Below, one piece after another: positions 26,433-34,514 of a stretch of 38,486 nt of DNA. Made by a program: the position numbers and the translations under genes. Where the stretch lies: contig NZ_BCZE01000011.1 in the NCBI RefSeq assembly GCF_001598555.1, positions 1 through 38,486 on the forward strand, in the 5' to 3' direction. This stretch comes from Novosphingobium rosa NBRC 15208. GTDB lineage: Bacteria; Pseudomonadota; Alphaproteobacteria; Sphingomonadales; Sphingomonadaceae. Positions within the stretch are counted from its first letter, which is position 1, and each line of letters starts with the position of its first letter. The notes beneath the pieces are model-generated. The model saw only the letters and a program-made list of their open reading frames with translations, was not told the origin of the DNA and did no database searches.

Positions 26433-26960
26433 TTGGGAACGTATAGCCTGATCTGCCATCCCGATACGCCGCCGCTGGGGGTGAAGGCGGTGCATGTGAC
26501 ATGGGCGCAAGGCGAGGAAGACTTGCTTTTGCGTTGGCATGTGGAGGGAGCCGAGCGCCTTGTGATCCCGGCGCTGGTGGATCAGCCTGCCCCTACCGAT
26601 GGGCTTTGGAAGACCAGTTGCTTCGAGCTGTTTCTGGATGACGCCCATGGTTATCGCGAGTTCAATTTCTCGCCCTCGGGCCATTGGGCTTCCTATGGTT
26701 TCGATGGTTATCGCAGCGGGATGAAGGCTCTGCCTCTGGGCGCGCCGCAGATGGATGTGGTGGCGGGCGAGGAATTTGCGCTGACCGTCACTTTGCCCGC
26801 CGATCTTGTGCAGGGCGCTTCCCATGCCAGTCTGACGGCTGTGATCGAGGAAGAGGGCGGCCATAAAAGCTATTGGGCGCTGGCGCATGCCTCGGGCCAG
26901 CCCGATTTCCACGCGCCCTCTTGCTTCATCCTGCCGCTTGGGGCAGCGCAGCAGCCATGA
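26433..26960 (+). CDS. DOMON-like domain protein
   Basis: This 175-residue protein resembles the DOMON-like beta-sandwich domain, a fold that often binds sugars or heme. Strands are visible around VTWAQGEEDLLLRWHV, KTSCFELFLDD and FNFSPSGHWASYGFDGYR, and the C-terminus reads YWALAHASGQPDFHAPSCF. There is no signal peptide. Start is TTG at 26433 with GGAG 9 nt upstream; no in-frame ATG lies nearby. The stop overlaps the NamZ-type gene by 4 nt (ATGA), so both products are made from one message and may act together. The ligand is unknown. Confidence 0.75.
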   Translation: MGTYSLICHPDTPPLGVKAVHVTWAQGEEDLLLRWHVEGAERLVIPALVDQPAPTDGLWKTSCFELFLDDAHGYREFNFSPSGHWASYGFDGYRSGMKALPLGAPQMDVVAGEEFALTVTLPADLVQGASHASLTAVIEEEGGHKSYWALAHASGQPDFHAPSCFILPLGAAQQP

Positions 26961-28165
26961 CGGATGTTCTCTTCGGTATCGACCGGCTGCTGGCCGACCC
27001 TGCCCTGCGCGCGCCTCTGAAGGGCAAGCGTGTCTCTTTGGTGGCGCATCCCGCTTCGGTGACGGCAGATCTGCGGCATTCGCTGGATGCTTTGGCGGCG
27101 TGCGGGGATATCACGCTGACCTCGGCTTTCGGCCCGCAGCACGGGCTGAAGGGCGACAAGCAGGACAATATGGTCGAGACGCTGGATGAGGTCGATCCGG
27201 TGCTCGGCATTCCGGTCTTCAGCCTTTACGGCGAGGTGCGCCGCCCCACACCGGCGATGATGGACACGGCGGATGTGTTCCTCTTCGATCTTCAGGATCT
27301 GGGCTGCCGCATCTACACCTTTGTCACCACGCTGCTCTATTTGCTGGAGGCTGCGGCGGAGACCGGCAAGAGTGTGTGGGTTCTGGACCGCCCGAACCCT
27401 GCCGGTCGGCCGGTGGAGGGCACCACGCTGATCCCCGGGCAGGAGAGCTTCGTCGGCGCCGGGCCGATGCCGATGCGCCACGGGTTGACGCTGGGCGAGA
27501 TGGGCCACTGGTTTATCCGCCACTATGGGCTGAAGGTGGATTATCGTGTCATCACCATGGAAGGCTGGCAGCCCGAAGGCCCCGGCTTTGGCTGGCCGGA
27601 GAGCCGCATCTGGATCAACCCCAGCCCGAATGCCGCCAATGTGAATATGGCCCGCGCCTATGCGGGCACGGTGATGATCGAGGGCGCGACGCTTTCGGAA
27701 GGGCGCGGCACCACGCGTCCGCTGGAGGTGCTGTTCGGCGCCCCCGATATCGATGCCAAGGCTGTGCTGGCCGAGATGCAGGCCTTCGCCCCGCAATGGC
27801 TGGCAGGCTGCGCTATCCGCGAATGCTGGTTCACACCGACCTTCCACAAGCATGCGGGGCAGCTGTGCAGCGCCCTGATGATCCATGCCGAGGGCAGCTT
27901 CTACTACCACAACGCCTTCCGCCCGTGGCGCCTGCAGGCGCTGGCCTTCAAGGCAATCCGCCGACTTTATCCCGATTACCCGATCTGGCGCGATTTCCCC
28001 TATGAGTATGAGTTCACGCGCCTCGCCATCGACGTGATCAACGGCGGCCCGGCGCTGCGCGAATGGGTGGACAATCCCGCCAGCACCCCCGCCGATCTGG
28101 AGGCTGTGGCAGGCTGCGATGAAGCGGCATGGCGAGCAGAGATCGCCGACCTGCTGCTCTACTGA
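26957..28165 (+). CDS. DUF1343 / NamZ-family exo-beta-N-acetylmuramidase-like protein
   Basis: This 402-residue protein belongs to the DUF1343 family, whose characterised members (B. subtilis and T. forsythia NamZ, GH171) remove terminal MurNAc from peptidoglycan fragments. The motifs SAFGPQHGLKGDKQ, LYGEVRRPTPAMM, FDLQDLGCRIYTF and WVLDRPNPAGRPVEG are recognisable. So is SEGRGTTRPLEVLFGAP, which is highly conserved in the family. No signal peptide is visible at the N-terminus (MTDVLFGIDRLL), in contrast to the secreted Bacillus enzyme. It is translationally coupled to the DOMON-like gene upstream. Its 3' end overlaps the convergent DUF817 gene by 7 nt. Confidence 0.87.
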   Translation: MTDVLFGIDRLLADPALRAPLKGKRVSLVAHPASVTADLRHSLDALAACGDITLTSAFGPQHGLKGDKQDNMVETLDEVDPVLGIPVFSLYGEVRRPTPAMMDTADVFLFDLQDLGCRIYTFVTTLLYLLEAAAETGKSVWVLDRPNPAGRPVEGTTLIPGQESFVGAGPMPMRHGLTLGEMGHWFIRHYGLKVDYRVITMEGWQPEGPGFGWPESRIWINPSPNAANVNMARAYAGTVMIEGATLSEGRGTTRPLEVLFGAPDIDAKAVLAEMQAFAPQWLAGCAIRECWFTPTFHKHAGQLCSALMIHAEGSFYYHNAFRPWRLQALAFKAIRRLYPDYPIWRDFPYEYEFTRLAIDVINGGPALREWVDNPASTPADLEAVAGCDEAAWRAEIADLLLY

Positions 28166-28992
28166 CCCTCTCGCTGGTGGAGCCCTTCCACCAGCACGAA
28201 GGAGATATACATCAGCAGCAGCCATGCCCCCAGCTTTTCGGGGCTCACCAAAGTCCAGCCGTCGCGCTGGCTGGGGTAGAGCCATGCGTGGGAGAAGGTG
28301 GAAAGGTTCTCGGCAAACCAGATGAACAGCGCCACCAGCAGCCAGCCCAGCAGCAGCGGCATCCAGCGATGCTGCCGCCAGTTGCGGAAATAGACGCGGG
28401 TGCGGGCGAACAGCCAGGCCATCACGGCAAAGCACAGCAGGCGCAGATCGGGCAGCCAATGATGGGTGAAGAAATTGACATAGATCGCCACCGCCAGCCA
28501 GCGGCTCGCCTTGCGCGACGGGTAACTGGTGAAGCGGAAATCGAAGATCCGCCACACCCGCGCCATATAGCTGCCCACCGCCGCATACATAAAGCCGGAG
28601 AACAGCGGCACGCCGCCGATCCGCAGCAGGCTTGGCTCGGGATAGGCCCATGAGCCGACCGACGTCTTGAACAGCTCCATCGCCGTGCCGACGACATGGA
28701 AGGCAAGAATGACCCTAGCCTCGCTCCATGTTTCCAACCGGAAGGCCAGCATGGCGATCTGGATGCCGAGCGCCGCCAAGGTCAGCGCATCGTAGCGGGC
28801 GATGGGGGCGTGTTCAGGCCAGAACACTCGTGTGCCCAGCAGCAGGGCCAGCATCAGTCCGCCGAACAGACAGGCCCAGCCTTGCTTGAAACCGAACAGC
28901 AGGAATTCGTAGAGCCAGCTGCGCCACCCCGGCGGCGGAGCATAAGCCTCCACGGCCAGCCGGACGCGCTGGAACCGTGTGTGGGGGTGCAC
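28159..28992 (-). CDS. DUF817 family membrane protein
   Basis: This integral membrane protein of about 277 residues has roughly seven to eight hydrophobic helices. It carries family-typical stretches FLLFGFKQGWACLFGGLML, FHVVGTAMELFKTSVGSWAYPE, and GVPLFSGFMYAAVGSYMARVWR. The function of DUF817 proteins is unknown. No ATG is available before the first helix. GTG at 28992 is the best candidate and lies 8 nt after the stop of the GFA gene, which suggests translational coupling. The open frame running back to 29199 only shadows that gene. Confidence 0.8.
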   Translation of the reverse strand: MHPHTRFQRVRLAVEAYAPPPGWRSWLYEFLLFGFKQGWACLFGGLMLALLLGTRVFWPEHAPIARYDALTLAALGIQIAMLAFRLETWSEARVILAFHVVGTAMELFKTSVGSWAYPEPSLLRIGGVPLFSGFMYAAVGSYMARVWRIFDFRFTSYPSRKASRWLAVAIYVNFFTHHWLPDLRLLCFAVMAWLFARTRVYFRNWRQHRWMPLLLGWLLVALFIWFAENLSTFSHAWLYPSQRDGWTLVSPEKLGAWLLLMYISFVLVEGLHQREGQ

Positions 28993-29000
28993 AGGGGTGT

Positions 29001-29426
29001 TCAGTCTTGCGGCATCACCGGCGCCGGGGGCTGGGCAACCCATTGTTCCAGCGCGGGATCGATATGGGCCCAATCCGGCGCGCTGTTGGTCCAGATCGCC
29101 GCCGAGGGCTTCAGGCCATGGCCGTCGGCAAGAAAGCCCAGACGGAAGGTCTGCAAATGCATCCGCGCCGAACTGGTGGCATAGACCGGCGTGCCGCATT
29201 GCGCACAGAAATGCTTGGTCAGCGTGTTGCCGCTGGCGGCAGTGTGACCATGGCTGCCAAGTTCGCCTTCAACCACCACCGCCTCAACCGGGAAGATGGC
29301 ATTGTTGGTGGGGCCTCCGCCCGAAATCCGCTGGCAATCCCGGCACCAGCACTGGCGAACGGTGACAGGCTCCGCTGAGATGGTTGCTGTCACCGCGCCG
29401 CACGCGCATTGCCCTTGATATGCCAT
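29001..29426 (-). CDS. GFA-family (glutathione-dependent formaldehyde-activating-like) zinc protein
   Basis: This 141-residue protein of the GFA/CENP-V fold has zinc-ligand cysteines in CACGAV, CWCRDCQ and CAQCGTPVY. The canonical Gfa enzyme speeds formaldehyde addition to glutathione, but most family members have no proven activity. A DUF817 gene follows 8 nt later, and a hairpin separates it from the GlsB-type gene. Confidence 0.88.
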   Translation of the reverse strand: MAYQGQCACGAVTATISAEPVTVRQCWCRDCQRISGGGPTNNAIFPVEAVVVEGELGSHGHTAASGNTLTKHFCAQCGTPVYATSSARMHLQTFRLGFLADGHGLKPSAAIWTNSAPDWAHIDPALEQWVAQPPAPVMPQD

Positions 29427-29433
29427 GATAAAC

Positions 29434-29459
29434 CCTGCCGTACCGAGTGATCCGGCAGG
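29434..29459 (-). terminator. Hairpin after the GlsB/YeaQ gene
   Basis: CCTGCCG / CGGCAGG form a 7-bp stem with a 12-nt loop, in the 67-bp gap after the stop of the small membrane-protein gene. No strong T-run follows, so this is a weak terminator call. Confidence 0.4.
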
Positions 29460-29493
29460 CAGTGTGATCGGTCAGGCCTTTCAGGTCAACGCT

Positions 29494-29745
29494 TCATCGC
29501 ACTCTGCCGCGCCTCAGCAGATTGACGCCGCCCAGCAGGATCACCGCGCCGATCAGCGAGACGCTGAAGCTGGACACCGTCAGCCCGGAGTTGTTGATGT
29601 TCCCGCGCGAGAAAATCAGCCCGCCGATAAAGGCCCCAGCGATGCCGACGACGAAATTGACCAGCAATCCGCCATCATCGCCCATGATCAAACCGGCCAG
29701 CCAGCCCACCACGACGCCGATAAGTATCCACATCAGAATGCTCAT
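29494..29745 (-). CDS. GlsB/YeaQ/YmgE-family stress membrane protein
   Basis: This 83-residue protein has three hydrophobic helices and glycine-rich turns (GVVVGWLAGLIMG, GIAGAFIGGLIF, SLIGAVILLGGVNLL) and a basic C-terminus. This is the transglycosylase-associated / GlsB small-protein family, which is commonly induced by general stress. GGAG lies 10 nt before the ATG, and an EcfG-like promoter is proposed at 29782-29806. Confidence 0.88.
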   Translation of the reverse strand: MSILMWILIGVVVGWLAGLIMGDDGGLLVNFVVGIAGAFIGGLIFSRGNINNSGLTVSSFSVSLIGAVILLGGVNLLRRGRVR

Positions 29746-29781
29746 GGAACGCGATCTCCATTATGCTTGCACCTGATGGTG

Positions 29782-29806
29782 AATGCCTGGGTAAGGGGCT
29801 TGTTCC
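29782..29806 (-). promoter_or_regulatory. Candidate EcfG (general stress) promoter of the GlsB-type gene
   Basis: On the minus strand GGAAC (29806-29802) and CATT (29785-29782) are separated by 16 bp, about 36 nt before the start codon. The alphaproteobacterial EcfG consensus is GGAAC-N16/17-CGTT, so there is one mismatch. The downstream gene family is a usual member of that regulon. Confidence 0.4.
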
Positions 29807-29826
29807 TTGGAAGGTTTGAAAGGATG

Positions 29827-29940
29827 AAAGCAGGGGGCTATCACCAACTCATGCCTGCGGCGCTACACAAGGCCGAACCCGAAGCACTACGCAGACATGA
29901 ATGGGAGCGCGAGGGTGTAACACCCTCGCATTTCTCTTTT
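29827..29940 (+). repeat. Composite intergenic repeat, copy 1 (shorter)
   Basis: This shares with 35525-35720 an opening AAAGCAGGGGGC-Y-ATC, then ATGCCTGCGGCGCT and a nearly identical 3' block that contains AGACATGAATGGGAGCGC and the palindrome at 29909-29929. Relative to copy 2 it lacks about 70 bp between the opening and the ATGCCTGCGG block. It lies just past the stop of parE. Confidence 0.8.
29909..29929. terminator. Perfect 10-bp palindrome within repeat copy 1 (after parE)
   Basis: GCGAGGGTGT / A / ACACCCTCGC; the practical hairpin has about 7 bp with a 7-nt loop. It lies 32 bp downstream of the parE stop and is followed on the plus strand by pyrimidine-rich TTTCTCTTTTC. It can act as a terminator between parE and the GlsB-type gene. 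Confidence 0.6.
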
Positions 29941-29960
29941 CTTCCTGACCAAAGCCGCAA

Positions 29961-31970
29961 TCAGGCGTCGATCAGATCCGGGTCCAGTTCACCCGCCCGG
30001 TTCTGGATGAACATAAAGCGATGCTCCGGGTTACGGCCCATCAGACGGTCCACCAGATCCTTGACCTGAGCCCGCGCCTCATACTCTGGTGGCAGGGTGA
30101 TACGGACAAGGCTGCGCTTGGCCGGGTCCATCGTGGTTTCGCGCAATTGCTGGGGGTTCATCTCGCCCAGACCCTTGAAGCGCCCGACCTCAACCTTCTT
30201 GCCCTTGAACTTGGTCTTCTCCAGTTCGGCGCGATGGGCGTCATCGCGGGCATAGGCGCTCTCCTTGCCGGCGGTCAGTCGGTAGAGCGGGGGCTGGGCC
30301 AGATAGAGATGGCCCTGCTTCACCACTTCCGGCATTTCCTGGAAGAAGAAGGTCATCAGCAGGGTGGCGATATGCGCGCCATCGACATCGGCGTCGGTCA
30401 TGATGACGATGCGGTCATAGCGCAGATTGTCGGGGTTGCAGTCCTTGCGCAGGCCACAGCCCAGCGCCAGCGACAGATCCGCGATTTCCTGATTGGCGCG
30501 GATCTTGTCCAGCGTGGCGCTGGCGACGTTCAGGATCTTGCCACGAATGGGCAAAATCGCCTGTGTCTTGCGATCACGCGCCTGCTTGGCGCTGCCGCCT
30601 GCCGAGTCGCCCTCCACGATGAACAGTTCGGTCTCGCCGCTGCCTTCGCCGCTGCAATCGGTCAGCTTGCCGGGCAGGCGCAGCTTGCGGGCGTTGGTGG
30701 CGGTCTTGCGCTTGACCTCACGCTCGGCCTTGCGGCGCAGGCGCTCGTCCATCTTCTCCATCACATAACCGAGCAGCGCCTTGCCGCGCTCCATATTGTC
30801 GGTGAGGTAATGGTCGAAATGGTCGCGGATGGCGTTTTCCACCATGCGCGCGGCCTCGGGGCTGGTGAGGCGGTCCTTGGTCTGGCTCTGGAACTGCGGG
30901 TCGCGGATAAAGACCGAAAGCATCGCCTCGCAGCCCGTGACGATATCCTCGGGCGCGATGTCCTTGGCCTTCTTCACGCCCGTCAGCTCGCCGAAGGCGC
31001 GGATGCCCTTGGTCAGCGCGGCGCGCAGGCCCTGTTCATGCGTGCCGCCATCGGGGGTGGGGATGGTGTTGCAGTAATAGGAATAGGCCCCTTCCGACCA
31101 CACCGGCCAGGCGATCGCCCATTCCACACGCCCGTTCATCTCGCCCGGGAAATCCTGCGATCCGGCAAAGGGCTGGGTGGTGACGCATTCGCGCCCGGCC
31201 ACCTGCTCGGCCAGATGGTCGGCCAGACCGCCGGGAAACTGGAAGATGGCCTCGGCAGGCACATCCTCGCTGGTGAGCGCGGGCGCGCATTTCCAGCGGA
31301 TTTCAACGCCAGCAAAGAGATAGGCCTTGGACCGTACCAGCTTGAACAGCCGCGCGGGCTTGAATTTGGCATCCGCCCCGAAAATTTCCGGGTCCGGCGT
31401 GAAGGATACGCTGGTCCCGCGCCGGTTGGGTGCCGCGCCGATCTTCTGCAGCGGCCCCTGCGTGATACCGCGCGAAAATTCCTGAGCGAACAATTCCTTG
31501 TTCCGGGCCACTTCCACGCGGGTCAGCGTGGAAAGCGCGTTCACCACGCTGATGCCCACGCCATGCAGACCGCCGCTGGTGGCATAGGCCTTGCCCGAAA
31601 ACTTGCCGCCGGAATGCAGCGTGGAGAGGATCACCTCCAGCGCCGACTTGCCCGGAAACTTGGGATGTTCATCCACCGGGATGCCGCGACCATTGTCGAT
31701 GATGGTCAGGCGGCCAGGCGTGCCCGGCGCTTCTTCCAGCACGAATTCGATACGGTTGGCATAGCCTGCCACCGCCTCGTCCATCGCATTGTCCAGCACT
31801 TCGGCGGCGAGGTGATGCAGTGCGCGCTCATCCGTGCCGCCGATGTACATGCCGGGGCGGCGGCGGACGGGCTCAAGCCCCTCCAGCACCTCGATGGCGC
31901 TGCCGTCATAGGTCTCGCCGCTGGGGCCGATGGGGGCTTCGAAGAGATCGTCGGGCGTGCTGTCTGACAT
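29961..31970 (-). CDS. parE: DNA topoisomerase IV subunit B
   Basis: ParE is the ATPase subunit of topoisomerase IV, which unlinks daughter chromosomes. The GHKL ATPase domain shows RPGMYIGGTDERALHHL, EVLDNAMDEA, IDNGRGIPVD and TSGGLHGVGISVVNALS. The TOPRIM domain has EGDSAGGSAKQARDR and DADVDGAHIATLL. The C-terminus runs RFKGLGEMNPQQL to HRFMFIQ. At 669 residues with no GyrB-type insert, and with the ParE-like end, it is ParE rather than GyrB. The start was taken at MSDSTPDD (31970); the frame extends upstream to 31991. Confidence 0.94.
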   Translation of the reverse strand: MSDSTPDDLFEAPIGPSGETYDGSAIEVLEGLEPVRRRPGMYIGGTDERALHHLAAEVLDNAMDEAVAGYANRIEFVLEEAPGTPGRLTIIDNGRGIPVDEHPKFPGKSALEVILSTLHSGGKFSGKAYATSGGLHGVGISVVNALSTLTRVEVARNKELFAQEFSRGITQGPLQKIGAAPNRRGTSVSFTPDPEIFGADAKFKPARLFKLVRSKAYLFAGVEIRWKCAPALTSEDVPAEAIFQFPGGLADHLAEQVAGRECVTTQPFAGSQDFPGEMNGRVEWAIAWPVWSEGAYSYYCNTIPTPDGGTHEQGLRAALTKGIRAFGELTGVKKAKDIAPEDIVTGCEAMLSVFIRDPQFQSQTKDRLTSPEAARMVENAIRDHFDHYLTDNMERGKALLGYVMEKMDERLRRKAEREVKRKTATNARKLRLPGKLTDCSGEGSGETELFIVEGDSAGGSAKQARDRKTQAILPIRGKILNVASATLDKIRANQEIADLSLALGCGLRKDCNPDNLRYDRIVIMTDADVDGAHIATLLMTFFFQEMPEVVKQGHLYLAQPPLYRLTAGKESAYARDDAHRAELEKTKFKGKKVEVGRFKGLGEMNPQQLRETTMDPAKRSLVRITLPPEYEARAQVKDLVDRLMGRNPEHRFMFIQNRAGELDPDLIDA

Positions 31971-31984
31971 GGATGCGAACATAA

Positions 31985-32004
31985 CGCGCACGAAGCCGTG
32001 CGCG
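31985..32004 (-). terminator. Hairpin between LpoA-like gene and parE
   Basis: CGCGCACG / AAGC / CGTGCGCG is a perfect 8-bp stem in the 57-bp gap after the lipoprotein gene and 15 bp before the parE start. It could end the upstream message or limit access to the parE start. Confidence 0.5.
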
Positions 32005-32027
32005 CAAGGTGCAAACCGCCTTTTTCC

Positions 32028-33248
32028 TCAGTCGTCGAAACGCGCCGGGGCCGGGCTGACGACCGGCACGGTGTTGCTGGTCGTGCTGCCGGGAACCGCC
32101 TTGATTTCCCGCACTTCCAGCGAGCGCTCGATGACATTGTTGGCGTTGAAGCGGAAGATGCCGTCGGTGCCCGCAAAGCCGCCCTTGTCGTACAGACGCT
32201 GGGTGGGGAAGGGACGGCCCGGCTGCCATTCGCGCGCGATGCGCAGGGTCAACAACACGCTGTCGTAACCCATGGTGGCGATGCGATAGGGCGCCTCGCC
32301 ATAGCGGGTGCGGTAGCGGTCCGAGAACTGGCGGAAATGCGTGTCCGAAAGGGCGGCATAGAGCGAGCCGCGCAGCGCAGGGGTTCGGGCCAGCAGGGCC
32401 TCGCCACTCCACAATTCGGTGCCGAGGATGCGCATCGTGGGTTTGCCGGCTTTCAGCAAGGGCGCGGCCTGAGCCGCCGCGCGGGCCGTATCGCCCACCA
32501 GCACCGCGTCGAATGTGCCATGGGCCTTGAGCTTGCGCACGGCAGCAGAGATGGAGGCGGGATCGCGACCATAGGTCTCGATCCCCACCAGCTGACCGCC
32601 GCTGTTTCGCACGGCATTCACCATGGCGGTGGAGGCCCGCTCGCCATAAACGCCCAGCGGGACCAGAGCGGCAAAGCGCGTCACGCCCAGCCCCTTGGCA
32701 TAGCGCACCACGCGGGTGATCGACTGGGCGGGGATGGTGCCCATGATGAAGGTGTCACCACCCGCCACGGTATAGTCGTTGGAGAAGGACACCACCGGCA
32801 CATGCGAGGCGCGCGTCACCTGAGCTACCGCGGCGGCATCCTCGCCCAGCAGGGGCCCAAGGATCAGGCGGTTGCCATCGGCCAAGGCTTTGGAAGCGGC
32901 GGCTGCGGCGCCTGCCGAAGTATCATAGGTGGTGATGCGCAGGTTGCTGGCATTCATGTCCAGCAGCGCCATGGTCGAGGCATTGGCCAAAGCCTGACCC
33001 GCCGCGGCATTGGGGCCGTTCTGAGGCACCAGCAGCGCGACACGGTGCCGGTCGGTATCGGTCGGCAGGTTGGCGGGCGGCGGGGCCTGGGTCTGCGCGG
33101 GCGGCGGCGGCGGGGCCTTGGGGCCCTTGGGAATGACGGTACAGGCGGCCAGCGTGGCGGAAAGGCCGATGGCCATAGCGCGGCGGGTCCAGCTTGCGGC
33201 GGCGGTACGATTGGAATTCTGCGTCATCTGCGCCCCAATGTTGAACAT
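32028..33248 (-). CDS. Penicillin-binding protein activator, LpoA-like lipoprotein
   Basis: This 406-residue predicted lipoprotein has signal MAIGLSATLAAC with lipobox LAAC (Cys about residue 33). A Pro-rich linker (APPPPPAQTQAPPP) follows, then a periplasmic-binding-protein-like (type I) domain from HRVALLVPQNGPNAAAGQAL. ILGPLLGEDAAAVAQV and IATMGYDSVLLTLRIA are typical of the LpoA C-terminal domain. It lacks the N-terminal TPR domain of E. coli LpoA. Start at 33248 has AAGGA 6 nt upstream. It diverges from rsmI, an arrangement (lpoA-like / rsmI-yraN) shared widely among proteobacteria. The likely role is to activate a bifunctional PBP1. Confidence 0.87.
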   Translation of the reverse strand: MFNIGAQMTQNSNRTAAASWTRRAMAIGLSATLAACTVIPKGPKAPPPPPAQTQAPPPANLPTDTDRHRVALLVPQNGPNAAAGQALANASTMALLDMNASNLRITTYDTSAGAAAAASKALADGNRLILGPLLGEDAAAVAQVTRASHVPVVSFSNDYTVAGGDTFIMGTIPAQSITRVVRYAKGLGVTRFAALVPLGVYGERASTAMVNAVRNSGGQLVGIETYGRDPASISAAVRKLKAHGTFDAVLVGDTARAAAQAAPLLKAGKPTMRILGTELWSGEALLARTPALRGSLYAALSDTHFRQFSDRYRTRYGEAPYRIATMGYDSVLLTLRIAREWQPGRPFPTQRLYDKGGFAGTDGIFRFNANNVIERSLEVREIKAVPGSTTSNTVPVVSPAPARFDD

Positions 33249-33288
33249 CGCTTGTCCTTCCCCATGCCCATGGTCCATGGGGGGCGCC

Positions 33289-34116
33289 ATGGATCAGCGC
33301 CTTACCCCCGGCCTCTATATTGTGGCCACGCCCATTGGCAATCTCGGCGATATCACCATGCGCGGTGTGGAGATACTGCGTGGCGTGTCAGCGGTGGCCT
33401 GTGAGGATACTCGGATAACCGGGCGGCTGATGCAACACCTTGGTTTGAAACAGCGCCTGATCCGTTACGACGATCATGCCGATGAAAATGCTCGCGAAAA
33501 GCTGCTGGCGCTGATGAGCGCGGAGCCCGTGGCGCTGGTGTCCGACGCGGGCACGCCGCTGGTCTCCGATCCGGGCTATCGTCTGGTGCGCGAGGCGCGC
33601 GAGCGGGGCATTGCCGTCACCAGCCTGCCGGGGCCATGCGCGGCGATCATGGGGGTGACGCTGTCGGGGCTGCCTTCGGACCGGTTCCTGTTTGCCGGTT
33701 TCCTGCCGTCGAAGGACAAGGCGCGGGGCGATGCGCTGGCGGAGCTGGCTGCCGTGCCCGCGACGTTGATTTTTTACGAGACCTCTCCGCGCCTGATCGA
33801 TTCGCTGACCGCCATCGCGCAGGTGCTGCCGGGCCGCGAGGTGGCCGTGGCCCGCGAACTGACCAAGATGTTCGAGGAATGCCGCAGCGGCCAGCCTGAA
33901 GAGCTTATCGCCCATTACACCGCCCATCCGCCCAAGGGCGAGATCGTGCTGCTGATCGGCCCCCCGGTGGCGAAGCAGGCGACCATGGAGGATGCTGAAG
34001 CCATGCTGCGCGCCGAATTGCAGCATGCCAAGGCCAGTCAGGCCGCCGCCGCCGTGGCCAAGGCCACCGGGCTGGACCGCAAGGACCTCTACGCGCTGGC
34101 GATGCGTCTGAAATGA
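33289..34116 (+). CDS. rsmI: 16S rRNA (cytidine(1402)-2'-O)-methyltransferase
   Basis: RsmI methylates the ribose of C1402 in the decoding centre. The 275-residue tetrapyrrole-methylase-fold protein shows GLYIVATPIGNLGDIT, CEDTRITGRLMQHL, VSDAGTPLVSDPGYRLV, LPGPCAAIMG and FAGFLPSKDKAR. The start was set at ATG 33289; another in-frame ATG lies 12 nt upstream. The stop overlaps yraN by 4 nt (ATGA). The open frame reaching back to 33070 runs antisense to the LpoA-like gene. Confidence 0.96.
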   Translation: MDQRLTPGLYIVATPIGNLGDITMRGVEILRGVSAVACEDTRITGRLMQHLGLKQRLIRYDDHADENAREKLLALMSAEPVALVSDAGTPLVSDPGYRLVREARERGIAVTSLPGPCAAIMGVTLSGLPSDRFLFAGFLPSKDKARGDALAELAAVPATLIFYETSPRLIDSLTAIAQVLPGREVAVARELTKMFEECRSGQPEELIAHYTAHPPKGEIVLLIGPPVAKQATMEDAEAMLRAELQHAKASQAAAAVAKATGLDRKDLYALAMRLK

Positions 34117-34484
34117 GTGATTGGCGCGGCCAGGCCAGTCGCATCGCCGCCGAGGCGCGCGGTCGCAACGGCGAGGATGAGGCAGCGCTGTTTCTGGAAG
34201 GCCTTGGTTTCGAAATTGTCGCCCGCCGCGTGAAGACCCCACGCGGCGAAGTCGATGTGATCGCCCGGCGCGAAGGGCTGACCGTGTTCGCCGAAGTCAA
34301 ATGGCGTGCCAAGGCGGCAGCCCATGTCGATGCCATCGACCAGAAGCGTCTCACCCGCGTCGCCATGGCCGCCGAACTGCTGGCCCCGCGCTTCGTACCC
34401 GATGGCGCGGATATGCGGATCGACGTCATCCTCCTTGCGCCGGGCCATGATCCATACCACATCCCCAACGCGTGGATGCCGTAA
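34113..34484 (+). CDS. yraN: YraN family nuclease-fold protein
   Basis: This 123-residue UPF0102 protein has a restriction-endonuclease-like fold. The possible active-site residues are seen in GEDEAALFLEGLGFEIVARR, RGEVDVIARREG (E...D) and VFAEVKWR (E-x-K). The natural role is unresolved. It overlaps rsmI by 4 nt, and gshB follows after 30 bp, as in many proteobacteria. Confidence 0.92.
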   Translation: MSDWRGQASRIAAEARGRNGEDEAALFLEGLGFEIVARRVKTPRGEVDVIARREGLTVFAEVKWRAKAAAHVDAIDQKRLTRVAMAAELLAPRFVPDGADMRIDVILLAPGHDPYHIPNAWMP

Positions 34485-34514
34485 GCGCATCTGTCTGATT
34501 TTCAGGAGTACCTC

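Noticed and set aside
30021..31967. 648-codon open frame antisense to parE
   Set aside because: It is a product of high GC and codon bias opposite parE. Similar long shadows occur opposite mrdA (2473-4368) and opposite the NamZ gene (26870-28651).
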